64,000 bases of DNA from Chenopodium formosanum (GCA_024500155.1 CM044857.1:41372001-41436000); one strand, 5' to 3'. Shown: positions 33,701 through 46,070, counted from the first letter of the stretch. Numbers and translations: made by a program. The notes: generated from the letters alone by a model not told the origin.

Positions 33701-34335
33701 GCATTCATAATAAAGATGGAACTTTGTGGTATTCTTGGAGTAATTGTTTGCGGATTGCTATGGATTCAGCTAATGCATTGGCATATATACATTCAATACC
33801 AATTATTCATCGAGACATCAAGTCCTCAAACATTTTACTCGATGATAGTTATACAGCAAAAATATCAGATTTCGGAGCTTCAAGATTGATTCCATTACAT
33901 GAAACCCATCTATCAACTGTTGTCCAAGGTACACTAGGATATCTTGATCCTGAGTACTTTTTTTCAAGTCAATTATCGGAAAAAAGTGATGTTTATAGCT
34001 TTGGCGTAGTTCTTGCTGAACTCTTAACAAGGATAAGGCCACTCTCACCGGAGAGGGAAAATGAAGAACAAATTCAAAATTTGGCAACATACTTTATTAA
34101 GTCTATGCAGCAGGACAATTTATTTAAAATTTTAGATGCTCAAATAATTATGGAAACGACTAAAGAGCAACTCATCTCGATTTTAAAGCTTGTAATGCGA
34201 TGCTTGAGTATCAAGGGTGAAGAAAGGCCGACGATGAAAGAAGTAGCCATGGATCTAGGAGAATTATGGAAGCAAACAACTTACATAATCCCGAGCGAGA
34301 ATCAGGAGGGCACCATATTTATAGATAGCTTATAG
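24720..34335 (+). CDS. Wall-associated-kinase-like receptor kinase, copy 1
   Basis: Four exons: 24720-25146, 31827-32366, 32937-33098 and 33248-34335; all introns are phase 1 with GT-AG, giving 738 residues. Order: signal peptide (1-21), GUB_WAK galacturonan-binding-type Cys-rich domain (CPRKCGNLTVPYPFG), a second Cys-rich extracellular part with an EGF-like end (CKENTTCV...YRCTCAPGYKG), a calcium-type EGF module in exon 3 (DINECTDLDSSPC, YTCSCPSGYVGDG), a transmembrane segment with RRRRR stop-transfer, and a Ser/Thr kinase with P-loop GRGGYG (451-456), Lys472, HRD (564-566) and DFG (584-586). WAKs sense cell-wall pectin at the plasma membrane and signal through the kinase; the ligand here is inferred. 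Intron 1 is 6.7 kb and holds copia element 3 in antisense. All catalytic residues are present, so it looks functional. Confidence 0.9.
25275..25850. mobile_element. Long-inverted-repeat foldback element in intron 1 of WAK-like gene 1
   Basis: The two halves are near reverse complements: ACCTCTGATTTTTAT near 25287 against AAAAATCGGAGGT near 25829; AACTACCTTTTA against TAGAAGGTAGTTG; GGTACCATTACCATTTG against CAAATGGTAGTGGTACC. No transposase is present. The arms resemble the element at 60151-61215 (AACTACC, GGATTCCGTC, GTGGNNCCAC), a Mutator-like MITE class; the target duplication was not resolved. Confidence 0.7.
25851..27322. other. Intron 1 of WAK-like gene 1, unique AT-rich part
   Basis: No ORF or recognisable transposon apart from an AAAAAT microsatellite at about 26024-26077. 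The remainder looks like ordinary intron DNA. Confidence 0.4.
27323..27436. mobile_element. Small palindromic MITE
   Basis: Terminal inverted repeats GACCTTATTTAGTTCA and TGAACTAAACAAGGC enclose AT-rich sequence with no coding capacity. The flanks (CTAA and TTAA) would fit a 3-bp TWA target as in Tourist-like elements, but the duplication is ambiguous. Confidence 0.55.
27479..27702 (-). repeat. Copia-3 3' LTR
   Basis: 224 bp, bounded by target duplication ATTTT at 27474-27478 and by seven C (purine tract on the other strand). Confidence 0.92.
27710..31477 (-). pseudogene. Copia-3 polyprotein: protease, integrase, RT, RNase H; no gag
   Basis: A single frame from the ATG at 31477, only 12 bases past the primer site. 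An unusual Pro/Ser/Gln-rich leader of about 100 residues takes the place of gag; there is no capsid domain or zinc knuckle. Protease WIIDTGATHHV follows, then the integrase zinc finger (LWHRRMGHPSEKV, CEVCMRAKH), DDE core residues (HCDLWGP, SDNGTEF, RVERKHKH), an Ala/Pro-rich linker, RT (MDVHNAFLHGDL, YVDD) and RNase H (CDSDWAACPLTRRS, ADIFTKAL). In-frame stops lie at 29696-29698, 29105-29107 and 28934-28936, each one transition away from a sense codon; otherwise the frame is intact. Confidence 0.9.
31490..31502 (-). other. Copia-3 primer binding site
   Basis: TGGTATCAAGAGC on the minus strand, adjacent to the LTR; identical to the site of copia element 2. Confidence 0.85.
31503..31726 (-). 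repeat. Copia-3 5' LTR
   Basis: 224 bp; four substitutions separate it from the 3' copy. Target duplication ATTTT follows at 31727-31731. Confidence 0.92.
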
Positions 34336-34643
34336 ACGTAAAATGATCACCAATAGGCTTCTGAATTATAGCACATTGTACCATTTATATTACGAGATCC
34401 ATTTGGAGAAGTTTATAACTTTTTTTATTGTGTTATATATTACTGGTATGTGTCGACTGTCACATCTCCAAAGTTTATAACTTATATACGTCGAGTTTAA
34501 TTTTTAGTCGTTTTTGACTCATCCAAAATTTTCTTCATCGAGTCCCTGATTTGATAATAATAAAGGAAAGTAAAGAACATACATAAAGCTCATATTTTAT
34601 TTATTGGTATAGTTTTTCTGTGTAGTAAATATAAACTTTTTTT

Positions 34644-34692
<49 letters not shown>

Positions 34693-35018
34693 ATATGGGT
34701 TATTTAGATTTTTATCACCACAAAAAAAAATTGAAAATTGATTTTCAACCACCAGCCATCAAGGTAGTTGAATGAACTAACCAATCCTACAAATAAGCAA
34801 ATACTACTACTAATAGTGTGCGGATACAGTCTAAATCGGTATGTTAGCATGATACTCAAAGGTAGGATTAAATGGAAAAGACCATAAGTTCGTTCAAGTT
34901 TGCAAATTAAGATCAACCTGTTTAAAACTATATTTGTGACAATGAACTAGTTTGACCATAAATATACAAATAATCATACATATTTTCTCTAAGAATATTC
35001 CCCTTCTAAGAATCAATG
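34336..35018. other. Intergenic between WAK-like gene 1 and DUF26 copy 2, with a 44-bp poly(A) tract
   Basis: A pure A-run of about 44 bases lies around 34647-34690. No flanking duplication was found, so it may be microsatellite expansion or the tail of an old retroposon. No gene seen. Confidence 0.5.
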
Positions 35019-36449
35019 TTATAACATCACATGCATGATTACCAAAGAAAAAGAAAAGCAGAAAATAAAAAGTAAGTTTCTAGTAGAATACAAACGTTGA
35101 CCTCCATTATTACTAGCAGTCCTTGAATGTGTTGACTGATTGGTAGCCATGGGAGGAACTGGTGAAGGACTTGGTGAAGATATATTGTAGAAAGATACAA
35201 AATCGTATCTCATAAAGCAACTTGGCACGCCGTGATAACTTGACATCATACTACCATTTGAACATTGAAGGGTGTAATTCAAGGAATTCATCAAACACTC
35301 TTTGCATTGCTCCCTACTTATATCAGGTGTACATTGAACCATAGAATATACTCTCTGATACTCAAAATAGCTCTCATCTCCTAGTCCAAAGTAGCGCGAT
35401 GAGTTCTCCATTGTAGCTTGATCTATTAGTCCTTTTAAGATCGGTTCAACAGTTCGATTTAACTCGCCTCCATCAGGTATACTTATCTCGCAGAAATAAA
35501 GTTGGGGCTTCAACTCCATGATGTTGTAGATTGGACGGTTTGCATAGCGTAACATGCATTGCTGCCATAGAGAACCATTGTAGTTGTAAGTTCATTAGCT
35601 AGGAAAAAAATTAATTATTCATTTGGTCCCACCATAATATTTCTGTTTGTTTTTTATGATTTCTAATGCACCTCTATCTATATCTCTATATTGAGGATCT
35701 AAATAACCCGCATATCTTTACTTGATTTATTTATTTTTTTATTTAAAATTGATATTTACTGCACAAATAAAATAGTAGTAGTAGATTTGGGTGGGGATCA
35801 TGGGAGGAAAGAGAGATAATATTTAAATGTAGTTCTTTGTCAATAAAGGAAGTGTAACACTTATTAAAATACGGCCGGATTTGATAAGTGTAATATTTAG
35901 TAATAAAATAAAGCAAAAATAAGAAGATAAAAAAAAAAAAAAAAAAAAAAAAAGAACAAATCAAAATAAATACGGAATAGGTAGATAAAAAAAAAATTAA
36001 AAAAAAAAAGCCGAAGAGGAAACTTTTATAAAGTACATTCTTTTAATTGTTATGAACACCAATACCTCATAGTGGGCTATGGCCTCTTTGGAGGTGCAAA
36101 TCTCCAAGAGATTCTTTGTGGCTTCCTCAACGCAATCATGGCATGTTCGAAGTGGAAGATCGTTTCGACAGTCGTATAAGGCGAAGACTTCGTTTGCAGC
36201 ATCCTCGCGTACGCCTACAGAGTAGTTGGAGAAGATATTGGAAGAGGAGAGGGAGGTAAGATTAGATAAGGCATTCAAGAGGTTTGAATGGAAAAGGCTA
36301 TTTTTAGTATAGTTGCCAATGCCATTTGAGTCTATACATTTCCAGCCTAGAAAGGTAGCATTATTTTGACTAGTTGTCAAACTTATCAGAGAAAGAGATG
36401 TGTATACGTAGAATAGAAGATGAAGAGAACAAATTATTTTCCACGCCAT
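35019..36449 (-). CDS. Cysteine-rich repeat secretory protein (two DUF26 domains), copy 2
   Basis: Exons 36449-36066 (128 codons) and 35561-35019 (180 codons plus stop), phase 0, GT at 36065-36064 and AG at 35563-35562; 308 residues. Signal peptide MAWKIICSLHLLFYVYTSLS is followed by DUF26-1 (CRNDLPLRTCHDC), DUF26-2 (CTPDISREQCKEC), a Ser/Pro linker and a hydrophobic tail (LLFIFCFSFSLVIM). The protein is closely similar to copy 1 along its full length, including the intron site, so the two arose by duplication. It is expected in the apoplast or anchored at the plasma membrane or plasmodesmata. It lies 0.7 kb from the 3' end of WAK-like gene 1 and 1.8 kb from that of WAK-like gene 2. Confidence 0.85.
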
Positions 36450-38259
36450 TGGGAAGCTATTAAGCTATAATAGAAGTTACAACCATGTTCTTATACGATT
36501 TTGGAAGAATGTTTAAGTTTTATAATTATAATTATAATGAGAGGTCATCCATGTAATTTTAATCAAGCACTTACCTAGTCAATTATACGTACCAGCTAGC
36601 TAATATACTCCCTCCGTTCTTTATTTATTTTCTCATTTACTGTTCATACAAATAAATTAGTGTCAGAAATTAAAATAGGTCCTTGTTTTTACCAACTTTA
36701 AAGTATATTATCATTTTATAGTTACATAAACAAACATCTAATACCAACTTTAAAGTATATTATCATTTTATAGTTACATAAACAAACATCTAACCTTATA
36801 ATTGAACATACATATAATTATATACTTGTATTATAATTAAAATGTTTAATAGCTGTTTTAAAACTATTATTATATTTTATTTGGATTTTCAAGTCCGAAT
36901 GAAGCATATTGAAAGGAAAAAGAAGGGACTTCAATTATTATCATGAATTTATAGTTTTTTTTTTTTTTAAATCTAGGTTTTAAGGTCCAACGGAACATGG
37001 CCAGCAAGCTACGTCGAGGTCAAATGTGCAGCTATTATATATGCCGTCCTGCTAAAAACTTGCCTACCACTACAAGAGCATATGCATATCCATACAACAT
37101 CATCATAGACCTAACAGTGACGCCAACTATAACAGTGACGTTAACTATTTTATCATTTGATCTTATCAATTTATTTAGTCATGCTAAGTATTTGCCTTGA
37201 AGAATCTAGCCACTTAGGCAACATCCAATAAAAGTTATACTTGTTACACGGAGTATGCTAATTTTTAACACCCTAAAAAAGCATTAAATTGTTTTTTAAT
37301 ATTACAAAAAAAAAATAACTTTTACCTTAACACCACAAAATAGTACAAAAAAATAATTTTACCACCACTTAATAGTTTTCATCCAAAAACCCATTAAGAG
37401 GATTCTACAATACTGCTATGTGTTACCATGTTATTGGTTAAAAAAAGAAAAAAAAAATTAAAAAGGGCATTTTTTAAACATCAGTGCCAACCACATGATG
37501 GTAAACGCCAGAAATGTGAAGTCGACGGTCATATTCTGACATTGAGGTCCCTCACAACAAAAGTGACTTATAAGGATATTTTTCACCACTTTAAACATAT
37601 AATTAAGGCTTTATTTTCTTCACAAAAATGTGAATATATGTACTTTTTGACAACTTTTCCTTTAAGTTAATAATACTACGTAATATTCTAAGGTTGATGT
37701 GGGATAGATAAAACTAAAAACTCCACAACACTAACTTAACAAAACTAATGCTTTTGTTTTTATTTGAGAAGTATTATCTTCAACTAATAACAGTTATTTA
37801 ACTACTAGTAAAAGTAATAATCCTTGGTCATTCCTAAGATGATAATTACTAGAAAGTAGATTATATAATTTGAACACTACATCTAACAAGAACGATTTGA
37901 AATTATTTATTTGATTTGCGGTACAATTTCCACAAAATTTAACTAGCCGATTCTTAGTTTCTTACCAATTAGGTCTCCGACATGCTCTCATATGAAGGGC
38001 TCAAGTCATGTTTACCTTCTCTTATTTAACAAGATTCAATATAAAATTTCGACGTTCTTTTCTCCATTGATTTTTCAATTCATTACAATTGTATTATTTT
38101 ACAATTTGATCATTATTTCACTATTTGATCATGGTTGTTTTTCTGCTTAAAACTAACAACAAATTCAATAACAAAATTCATAGAACTATATTAAACACTA
38201 CGTAGTACAATTGAAGCCCATATGATCATAATCAAGATTCTTTCCCGATGCCATGTAGT
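36450..38259. other. Intergenic upstream of DUF26 copy 2 and downstream of WAK-like gene 2
   Basis: The first 80 bp match the promoter region of copy 1, including TATAAGAAC. A Stowaway-like end (ACTCCCTCCGTTC) lies at 36608 without a clear partner. 36880-37230 is duplicated at 23520-23910. No coding region is supported; the short ORFs here are AT-rich noise. Confidence 0.5.
36691..36794. repeat. Tandem duplication of a 52-bp unit
   Basis: The unit beginning ACCAACTTTAAAGTATAT at 36691 is repeated at 36743 with one difference at the end. It lies about 250 bp upstream of DUF26 copy 2. Confidence 0.9.
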
Positions 38260-41200
38260 TTAAAATGTTTGCCTCCATAAATCTCCCAATTCCTTTGTCA
38301 CTTCCTTCATTGTCGGCCTATCATCTCCTTGAACACTTAAGCATCGTTGTACAAGCTTTGCAATCGTGATTAATTGCTCTTTAGTTGCTTCCATAACTAA
38401 TTGAGGGTCCAAAATATTGAACAAATTGTCTAGTTGCATAGACTTGACAAAGTATGTTGCCAAATTTTGGTTTTGTGATTCACTTTGTCTCTCCGTTAAA
38501 AGTGGCTTTGTCCTTGTTAAGAGTTCACAAAGAACCACACCAAAGCTATAAACATCACTTTTCTCTGTTAATTGACTCGAAAAAAAGTACTCTGGATCGA
38601 GATATCCTAGTGTACCTTGTACCACGGTGGACAAATGAGTCTCATGTAACGGAATCAACCTCGAAGCTCCAAAATCGGATACCTTTGCCATGTAACTATC
38701 ATCTAGTAATATGTTTGCGGACTTAATGTCTCGATGAAATATTGGAATTGTATGTATATGTGCTAGAGCACTAGCCGAGTCCATGGCAACACGCAAACAA
38801 TTACTCCAAGAATACCAAGTCGTTCCGTTTTTGTTATGAATATGATCATATAGTGTGCCATTGGAGATAAACTCGTACACCAACAACGGGACTTCAACCT
38901 CCAAACAACATCCTATAAGCCGTACCACATTAGGATGTCTAATTCGAGCCAAAAGGATCAACTCATTAATAAATTGTTCAATCTGATCTTCATCCACAAA
39001 CTTTGATCTCTTAACGGCAACAACTTGATTATTCGGCAAAAATCCCTTGTAAACGGTCCCATAACCACCTCGACCAACAATCCGGTCTTCCTTAAAGTTC
39101 TTGGTGGCTACCTTCAGCTCATCTATGGTAAATACCTTCACTTGCTCCACATCGTCTTGTTTATTAGGAGTAATTAGTTGCTTCAATAGCGACCCTCCAT
39201 TTCTTTGAAAGAACGTCTCCTTCATTTTCGCAAGGTTTCTTTTTCTACTAGCCAAGAATGCCCAACTTAAAGTGAGGAGTAAAGATAAAAAGCCTAATCC
39301 AACACCTGTACCATCATGGAATACGTACAAATTAATGTTAAAAATTATCGTTGTCATCACATGTTAATTTTTCTTTTCAACTTATTTCATATACTTATTC
39401 CTTAATATATTCAGATCATATCACAATTTTTAAGTATCATTTACTTATTGCTAAATATTGTTAATGCATATTAAAAAAATTGTAAAAACTACATATTTGA
39501 AAAGTTCAAAATGTGACGAATCTAACAAGATCTATTTTGATAGTGTTTTTCTATATAAATTAGTATTAAAATGCGGTCAAAGTTTAGTCAAATTATTAAA
39601 TCAGACCAGATAATAAAAATTCAGATCGTACCAAATTAGACCTTAATAAAATCAAACCAAATCTCTTTGTTTGTTTCAAGTGAAGAGAACAAGTTCAAGT
39701 ATATATGATATTGCAAACAAAGTGTTCATAAATAGACATTACCTAAGCCAACTTTCAAAGCAGGAAACTGTGAGTTGCAACTAGTCCCATTTTTTCTACC
39801 ATCGCCGATGTATCCAGACGGGCAAGAACAAGTGTAGTTTCCTGGAGTGTTCTTACATTTCATTGAGCAGGGACTACTATCGAGATCTTCACATTCATTT
39901 ATATCTGCCAACAAATATGAAAGAGCAAACTCAACAAATTGTATCAAAAAAAAAAAAAACTATCTATTATACTATCTATATCATTATTCTCTTATCAGGC
40001 TATCATGTGATGATGTATGTGATTGTACATGGAATTGCCGAAAGGTTTTGTCTACCTAGTGCATGATTTACCCAGAAAGTCAACGTGTAATGTTTGATAT
40101 AATCAAATATCATTACAACAAATTCAATGTATGTTAACGAAATAACGAAAAATAACACATTCACTCACATTTACTAACAATGTGTTAACTATGTGTATGT
40201 CCATATACAGGTAAATGAGGAAAAAATTTATTGATTTTAAGGAGAATAAATTTCACCATTTGAAAAAGTCAAAGCGATTTTATACCCTATTAGTTAAACA
40301 AAAATGAAAAAATAAAAAGTAAAAATAGGCCCAAACTATAGTTTGTAGTAACCATTATCGATCAATCAAAAATCTTAATCTCATAAGTAAGGTAAACAGA
40401 AATACGGAGTATAAAAATGTTCATAAATTTAGTTATCTTACCTGTGCATCCCGGACTAAGGTAAGGATGACCTTGGTAACCAGGAAGACAACTGCAACGA
40501 TACCCTCCAATACCGCTATCAGTAGCATCTACACACATAGTATTCTCCTTACACTCATAAGAATCAAGATCGCGCTTAGCATTAGCGCACGTTTTATTGG
40601 AAGCCACCCAATCTAGCACCAAAGGAGCATCATACGCTGTCCTATTTATAAAGTTTGGATCATTAAGATCTTTCATCCCTCGAAACTTGAAACTGTCTTG
40701 GTCTGCTATGAATGAATACCCACAAGGGTTGTAAGATGTAATGGTTGAGTGGTTACTGTCGAAAGTATCATGAGTCACAGTATAAGATCTCATTCCCTTG
40801 GGAATATTGGCTTGGCAGCACCCTATGCCATTGCATTCGCTTGCGACGACATTCTTGCCCCCTGAGCTGCAGTTAGTTCTACATGAGGCAGTTCCGTCAT
40901 CTGTCAATGTGACCAAGCCAGTGTCAATGCTTCCGGTGAATCGGGGATAGTCGCGGCACCCCACGGCGAAGAGTTTGTTTGCGGTACCTGGTGCCAGCGA
41001 TATTGTTTTAGACCTTTTTTTTTTTGTTGTAATAGTAAACTTAATTCATTTAAAAAAAAGCATAAAATCTTTAAAAAAAAAAAAAAATCAAGTTTAGCAA
41101 ATGCGTACAAGGAACGGTTTTGCAATGACTACAATAAAATTGTAGCCACCAAAAAAATGAAGTTTACACCCTTGATTATCATTATGTAAATTAGGAGCGT

Positions 41201-42448
41201 TGATCTAAGTTGACCATAAAAATACCTTGAAAAAAATTTTAACTGTTTTCCTTAATCTTCTATACAGTAAACTACTCCGTTGATGATTTTCTCCAAAGTA
41301 TGAATAACCAAATAATCCACTTAATTAACATGAAATCCATCAATTAGCTAGTGCAAGGATGAAAGGAAGAATTATGGAGAGCAATAATTATGAATTGTAT
41401 ATGTAGTTGGTATAAAACTATCCAGTGGGTAAAATTGTATTCCTTTTTTAAGGTTAGTTACCAATTTCCCATTGATTGTAATTGGTTATACTTTAATCTA
41501 ATCCAATCCATGATAATTGCTCCTCCATATACCTATTTAAAAGAGATTTAGGCAGAAGGTTGAATGCGTTGGAACTGCATCAATGGCTGCGACAAGCAGT
41601 TATGTTTTCAGTCTTTTTTTTTTAATAAATAAGTTTAAAATTATTTACTATAATTTAGAAGTCAAATATATGAATGCACAAGATTAATCATTAGTATTTT
41701 AACGGTCAAGATTGAAAGTAGTTACAATGGCTACATTTTTTATGTAGCCATTAAATAGTCTTCCATCGTACAAGAGTGTGGTTAGGGCTGATGTTATGGC
41801 GGCCAAACCAATGCATGTGGCGGCCGGTTGAAGGGTGGTTTAAGGATCAACGACCATATTCTGGGTTAAGGTGGGTCTTGATAAGGGAAAAAAAATTATG
41901 AGGTGGTTTCTAACAAAAAAAAAATGTTTTACTACGTATAAAGTAGTTTTTGACAAATTTTCTTTTTTGGACTTTTTTTTTGAACTGTGATCCTAATAAA
42001 CATTGAAGCACGGGTGTATTGTATACATACCGGATACGCTGTAGGGAGCACGCACTGTCTTGAGAAAGAATCTAGTGTAGTCGGAACTCATAGGAGAAGT
42101 TTCAGCCGTTGAATTGAAACATACGTAACTAATTTGGTTCTTAAGACGGATTTGAGTTTCAGATATGTCGAGGATTTCCATTGCATTTTGGTCAACATCA
42201 TTACTTCCGGGTAGAAAAGCCTTCGGAGGATCAGAAGAAGTCATGCAAAAGATGTCGTACCAAATACCTTTCGAGCAGCCGGCTCCCAAGCCGACCCCAA
42301 ATGGATAGGGGACGGTTAGGTTGCCACATTTACGAGGGCAACCGGGCTTGGTGATGTTCGGGGCGTTAAACATTGTTATTGGTGTGGCTGAGCATGCCGG
42401 AATGGTGTAGAGTAGTAGTACTATTATCGACAACATTGAGAAATGCAT
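38260..42448 (-). CDS. Wall-associated-kinase-like receptor kinase, copy 2
   Basis: Four exons on the minus strand: 42448-42031, 40987-40442, 39904-39743 and 39305-38260, all phase 1 with GT-AG; 723 residues. Same architecture as copy 1: signal peptide, GUB_WAK domain (CPRKCGNLTVPYPFG), Cys-rich part ending in an EGF-like module, calcium-type EGF exon of identical length (162 nt; DINECEDLDSSPC), transmembrane segment, and kinase with P-loop GRGGYG (453-458), Lys474, HRD (566-568) and DFG (586-588). Intron 1 is 1.04 kb and free of large transposons, so it gives the likely ancestral intron size for the pair. It is convergent with copy 1 and DUF26 copy 2 lies between them. It looks functional. 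Confidence 0.9.
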
Positions 42449-42725
42449 GGTTTCTTTGGTTAAATTTTGTTTATGTTACATAAACTTGGAGAAAATATAA
42501 GTTGATTGGGAAAAGAAAAAAAAAAAAACAATCAAAGGCTATTTCATATTTAATAACTAAGCTGCATATGAAGAAATGTTTTATGGAGATATTGATGTTG
42601 TACGTGAGAGTAAGTAGCTTAGTCAAGATGTATCATCCACCCCCTTAATAATAAAAATCACTTCTAGTCTTCTACTATCAATCAAATTAATAAAGAATAT
42701 TATATCAGCAATAAAAATAAGATCA
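42449..42725. promoter_or_regulatory. Upstream region of WAK-like gene 2
   Basis: AT-rich, with no clear TATA box at a convincing distance from the ATG. A Tourist-like MITE begins at 42726. Confidence 0.3.
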
Positions 42726-42925
42726 GTCTCTGTTCACTTCACCTTATAAAAATAATTTTGGTAGAAATAATTTCAGTTCGGTAAAATTAATTTTTTAATT
42801 CCATAAAAATAAGTTCAGTTCAGCAAAAAATATTTTCAGTTCATTAAAAATCAGTAAAACAAAAAAAATTTAGACCAGTAAAAATAATTTCAGTTCAGTA
42901 AAAATAAGGTGAAGTGAACCGAGCC
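42726..42925. mobile_element. Tourist-like MITE with CAGTT-rich interior (copy 1)
   Basis: Termini GTCTCTGTTCACTTCACCTT and, inverted, GGCTCGGTTCACTTCACCTT. The inside is rich in TTTCAGTTCAG phrases. It belongs to the same family as 45829-46070, 48318-48514, 60167-60307 and 60836-60975. The target duplication is not clear here. Confidence 0.65.
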
Positions 42926-43958
42926 TTTTTTCATTCTTTAATTCTAGTAACACTTGAACTTTTACACGAATTATATACTTCCTCCATCCCGAAATGATGT
43001 TCATGTTTTGACTTTACTAACGATATCTTTAACTATGTATTAATAAAAATTTAAATTTTAGATATTACAAAACTGCACATTAAGGCTCAAAAAAAAAAAT
43101 CACACATGACTTTATTTCACACACATATTAAATGTTATAATTCAAAATGTTTTTGAATTAATCTAAATATTTCTTAAACATTACGAGTAGCTTTTATAAT
43201 TTTTCACTAGTCAAAAATTAGGGGAATCCTTGGTCATTATTTTTTTTTTTGTTAATCATAAAATTTAATTATCGCAAATAATAAGACTACGGAGTATATA
43301 TATAATTTTCTATCGTGGAGGGAGGTAATGTTTATCATATGATGAGTTGTCTACAACCCCATTTCATTGGAAATTTTTAGCTTAATAAAGTATACACAAA
43401 GTTTGACTCATGACTAATTTTATGATAAATCAGTAATAATCACCGTCATTACAGAGAATCATGGCGTTAAATGGGCTGGTGTGGGATAGTTTACTAGATA
43501 ATGACTTTAGCACGTCTTAATGCAGATAATGAACATTCTTAAACTTGATTAATACCATAATTATCAAATCTTTGGTTTGTAAATGATTTGTGTTTCAATG
43601 TCTAAAGATTTCCCATTCATTAAGACAATTTTTTTAATGTTATGAGAACCACATTAGGGTAGTACCTCCATACCACTAATTATGAGTTGTTGGATGGATG
43701 TTCTCATAATTCTTGTCATATTTGGTTATTAGTCATTTGATGTAGTTTTTAATAAATATAACTTCGTTTTTAATTTGGACTCTTCAGTGTCCAAAAAGCT
43801 AGTAGTCATGTTAGTTTTAAGATAGGCGGGCTCAAATTTGTCATACTTTTTCTTGCCTTTGATTTTCTTCCTTGACATTTCACAAACCCGATTACATTTC
43901 TGAAAATTCATCGCCTACTTTGTAGTCCAAGAAAAAACTTATTTTGAGTGGTAGTATT

Positions 43959-44121
43959 TAGAGGTGTCAAAACTTAATTCGACCTAATCGACTTAAAAAA
44001 TATCCAATTTAAATTTTGATTCACATGGACACAATAATTTAATATGACTTAAGTTTAAAATTAGACTTGACCTAAACCGAGTTCTTCAAACCCGATCCAG
44101 AGATCCAAATTGGCACATCTA
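43959..44121. mobile_element. hAT-like MITE
   Basis: Inverted termini TAGAGGTGTCAA and TAGATGTGCCAA enclose 163 bp with no ORF. Flanking 8-mers are only partly alike, so an old insertion is assumed. Confidence 0.5.
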
Positions 44122-44453
44122 GTTGTAGTTGCTTATTTATAGGATTGTTAGTCTATTTATTATTTGTAGGATTGTTAGTCTATTTATTAAGACTAGCTGT
44201 AAATTTGTAATAACTTTATAAATCCTACCCCTAAGCAACCTCTTTTAGCATAATTCAAATTCCATATCTTTAGAATTTGGGGTAAAAACCTTAGGGAACT
44301 AACACTTTAATGGCAAAATCTTATGCATGAAAGAAAAAAGAAAAAAAATATTATTATTTTTTAGCAACATAATTTGTGTAAGGAGAGAAATTTACTAGTG
44401 GTGTATCGTGTATGTTGTTTGTCTATGTTTGTCATCAAAAAGTAGACACGATA

Positions 44454-44709
44454 CTCCCTTCGTTTTTTATTTAATGTACACTTTGATCAAACACGTATAT
44501 TGAGACATGAATTTGATCATTATACATTAATAAACATTATAAGAAAATTGATAGTATGAAAGTATATAAATGATGAATCCAAAGTACTATACAACAACAT
44601 TTGTGTTTTATGAATTAGGAAAAAACAAAAAAAAATTAAATCAAAACCATTATGTAAATATGAAAAAAAAAAAAAAATCAAAGTTTAACATTAAAAAATA
44701 CGAAAAGAG
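44454..44709. mobile_element. Stowaway-like MITE
   Basis: TA target duplications at 44452-44453 and 44710-44711. Inverted termini CTCCCTTCGTTTTTTATTTAATG and CTCTTTTCGTATTTTTTAATG; both arms continue to ACACTTTGATC or AAACTTTGAT. This is the Tc1/mariner MITE signature. Confidence 0.75.
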
Positions 44710-45588
44710 TATAATAAAACCATCCACGGTGTAGTTTCAAATTTTCAATTCCTTTAAAATTTGTTTCTTGGCCCAAAAGCTTTCTTGGGCTTCTTGGTTA
44801 CTATTTTGTTGATGATTTACAATCTTAATCACAGGCCGTGCCAGGCTTTTACGAAAAAAGTTGGTCATTTGGGCCAAAATATCGGACTTTTTGGGCCATT
44901 CGGGCCAAAACTCTGCTATTATTCAAATTTATTATTCAGGCCTAAGCTTAAACACTTGTATCCAAATTTATTATTCGGGCCAAAAGACTATGTTATTTGG
45001 GCCATTTCAGGGCTGACCAATTATAACTGAAAATTAAATTTTAGGTCCATCCAAAACCTAAAATAATACAAGTAAAAATCTAGCTGGATTAGCTTGAGCT
45101 CGTATCATGAGTCTAAAAATTCAACCCAAATCTAGGTAATTTCGTTGAGTCGGATTAGGTCAGGTATTCTTGATCAACTCTAGCTAGCCAGACCAAGCAC
45201 TCCTAAACCCAATTGTGACATGTGGTATGCAGTATGTATAATGTTGTCAATGTACTTTTGTCACATTTTGTTCTTTTTCATATTGGATCAGCTCAATCCT
45301 ATGACATCTTTATTTACAAAAGTCAAATATATTTATATTTTCTATCATATAATGTTACAATGAATGCATATATAGTATAACCATTTATGAGATTTATCGA
45401 AAGACTATATAGGATGGAGTGAACGGACTTATCCATATCATATCACAAACCAACTTGGTTGTGAACATTTGTCAATTAATCAACCAGATATTTATTTTGC
45501 ACAGTTCCTACAACTAGTCTTACTATAAATCTTATGAAAGCTACATGCACATGGCATGTCTTGAAATTCTTGTCTTCTGGTTGAAGTT

Positions 45589-45634
<46 letters not shown>

Positions 45635-45639
45635 AAGGA
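45589..45639 (-). mobile_element. Tail-only retroposon: 43-bp poly(T) (poly(A) on minus strand)
   Basis: TGGTTGAAGTT at 45578-45588 and 45640-45650 flanks only AG, 43 T and GAAGGA. Homologous copies A and B have a single GTTGAAGTT here (near 58068 and 60090), so they are empty sites. On the minus strand the insert reads TCCTTC plus poly(A). Confidence 0.75.
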
Positions 45640-45828
45640 TGGTTGAAGTTGTTAGTTGTGTGAGGGAGGAATCTGTCATTTTGTAGATTCAGTCACTTGT
45701 TTTCTCATTATGAAAAGAGGCCATATATAGATAAGATTCCATGATATATATTAGTTATTATAGGTTATCAATATTTGACTCAGGATATATGCTAATTTGA
45801 TTTGCTTTCTAAAGCACATAATATTCAA

Positions 45829-46070
45829 GGCTTGTTCACTTCACCTTAATTTCACTTCAGTTTAATTTCAGTTCAGCTTCAATCAGTTTAGTTCACTTCA
45901 GTTTAGCTTCAATCACTTCTGTTCAGCTCCTAATTTCCTTCTTTCATAAAATATTCATTTCATATCAATTCAATTCAGTTCAATTCAGCTCCAATCGGTT
46001 TAGTTCAGTTCAGTTCAGTTCAGTTCAATTCAGCTCCAATCAGTTCAGTTCAGTAAATGTGAACATACCC
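45829..46070. mobile_element. Tourist-like MITE with CAGTT-rich interior (copy 2)
   Basis: Ends GGCTTGTTCACTT and (inverted) GGGTATGTTCACATT; the interior is TTCAGTTCAGTT-type repeats. The target duplication is decayed. Confidence 0.65.

Noticed and set aside
34647..34690. The 44-bp poly(A) tract as a fourth tail-only retroposon
   Set aside because: No flanking direct repeat of useful length was seen.
44761..45030. 89-residue plus-strand ORF with repeated FGPK phrases
   Set aside because: Caused by repeated GGGCC-rich DNA (TTTGGGCCAAAA); probably part of an unclassified small repeat, with no protein family evidence.
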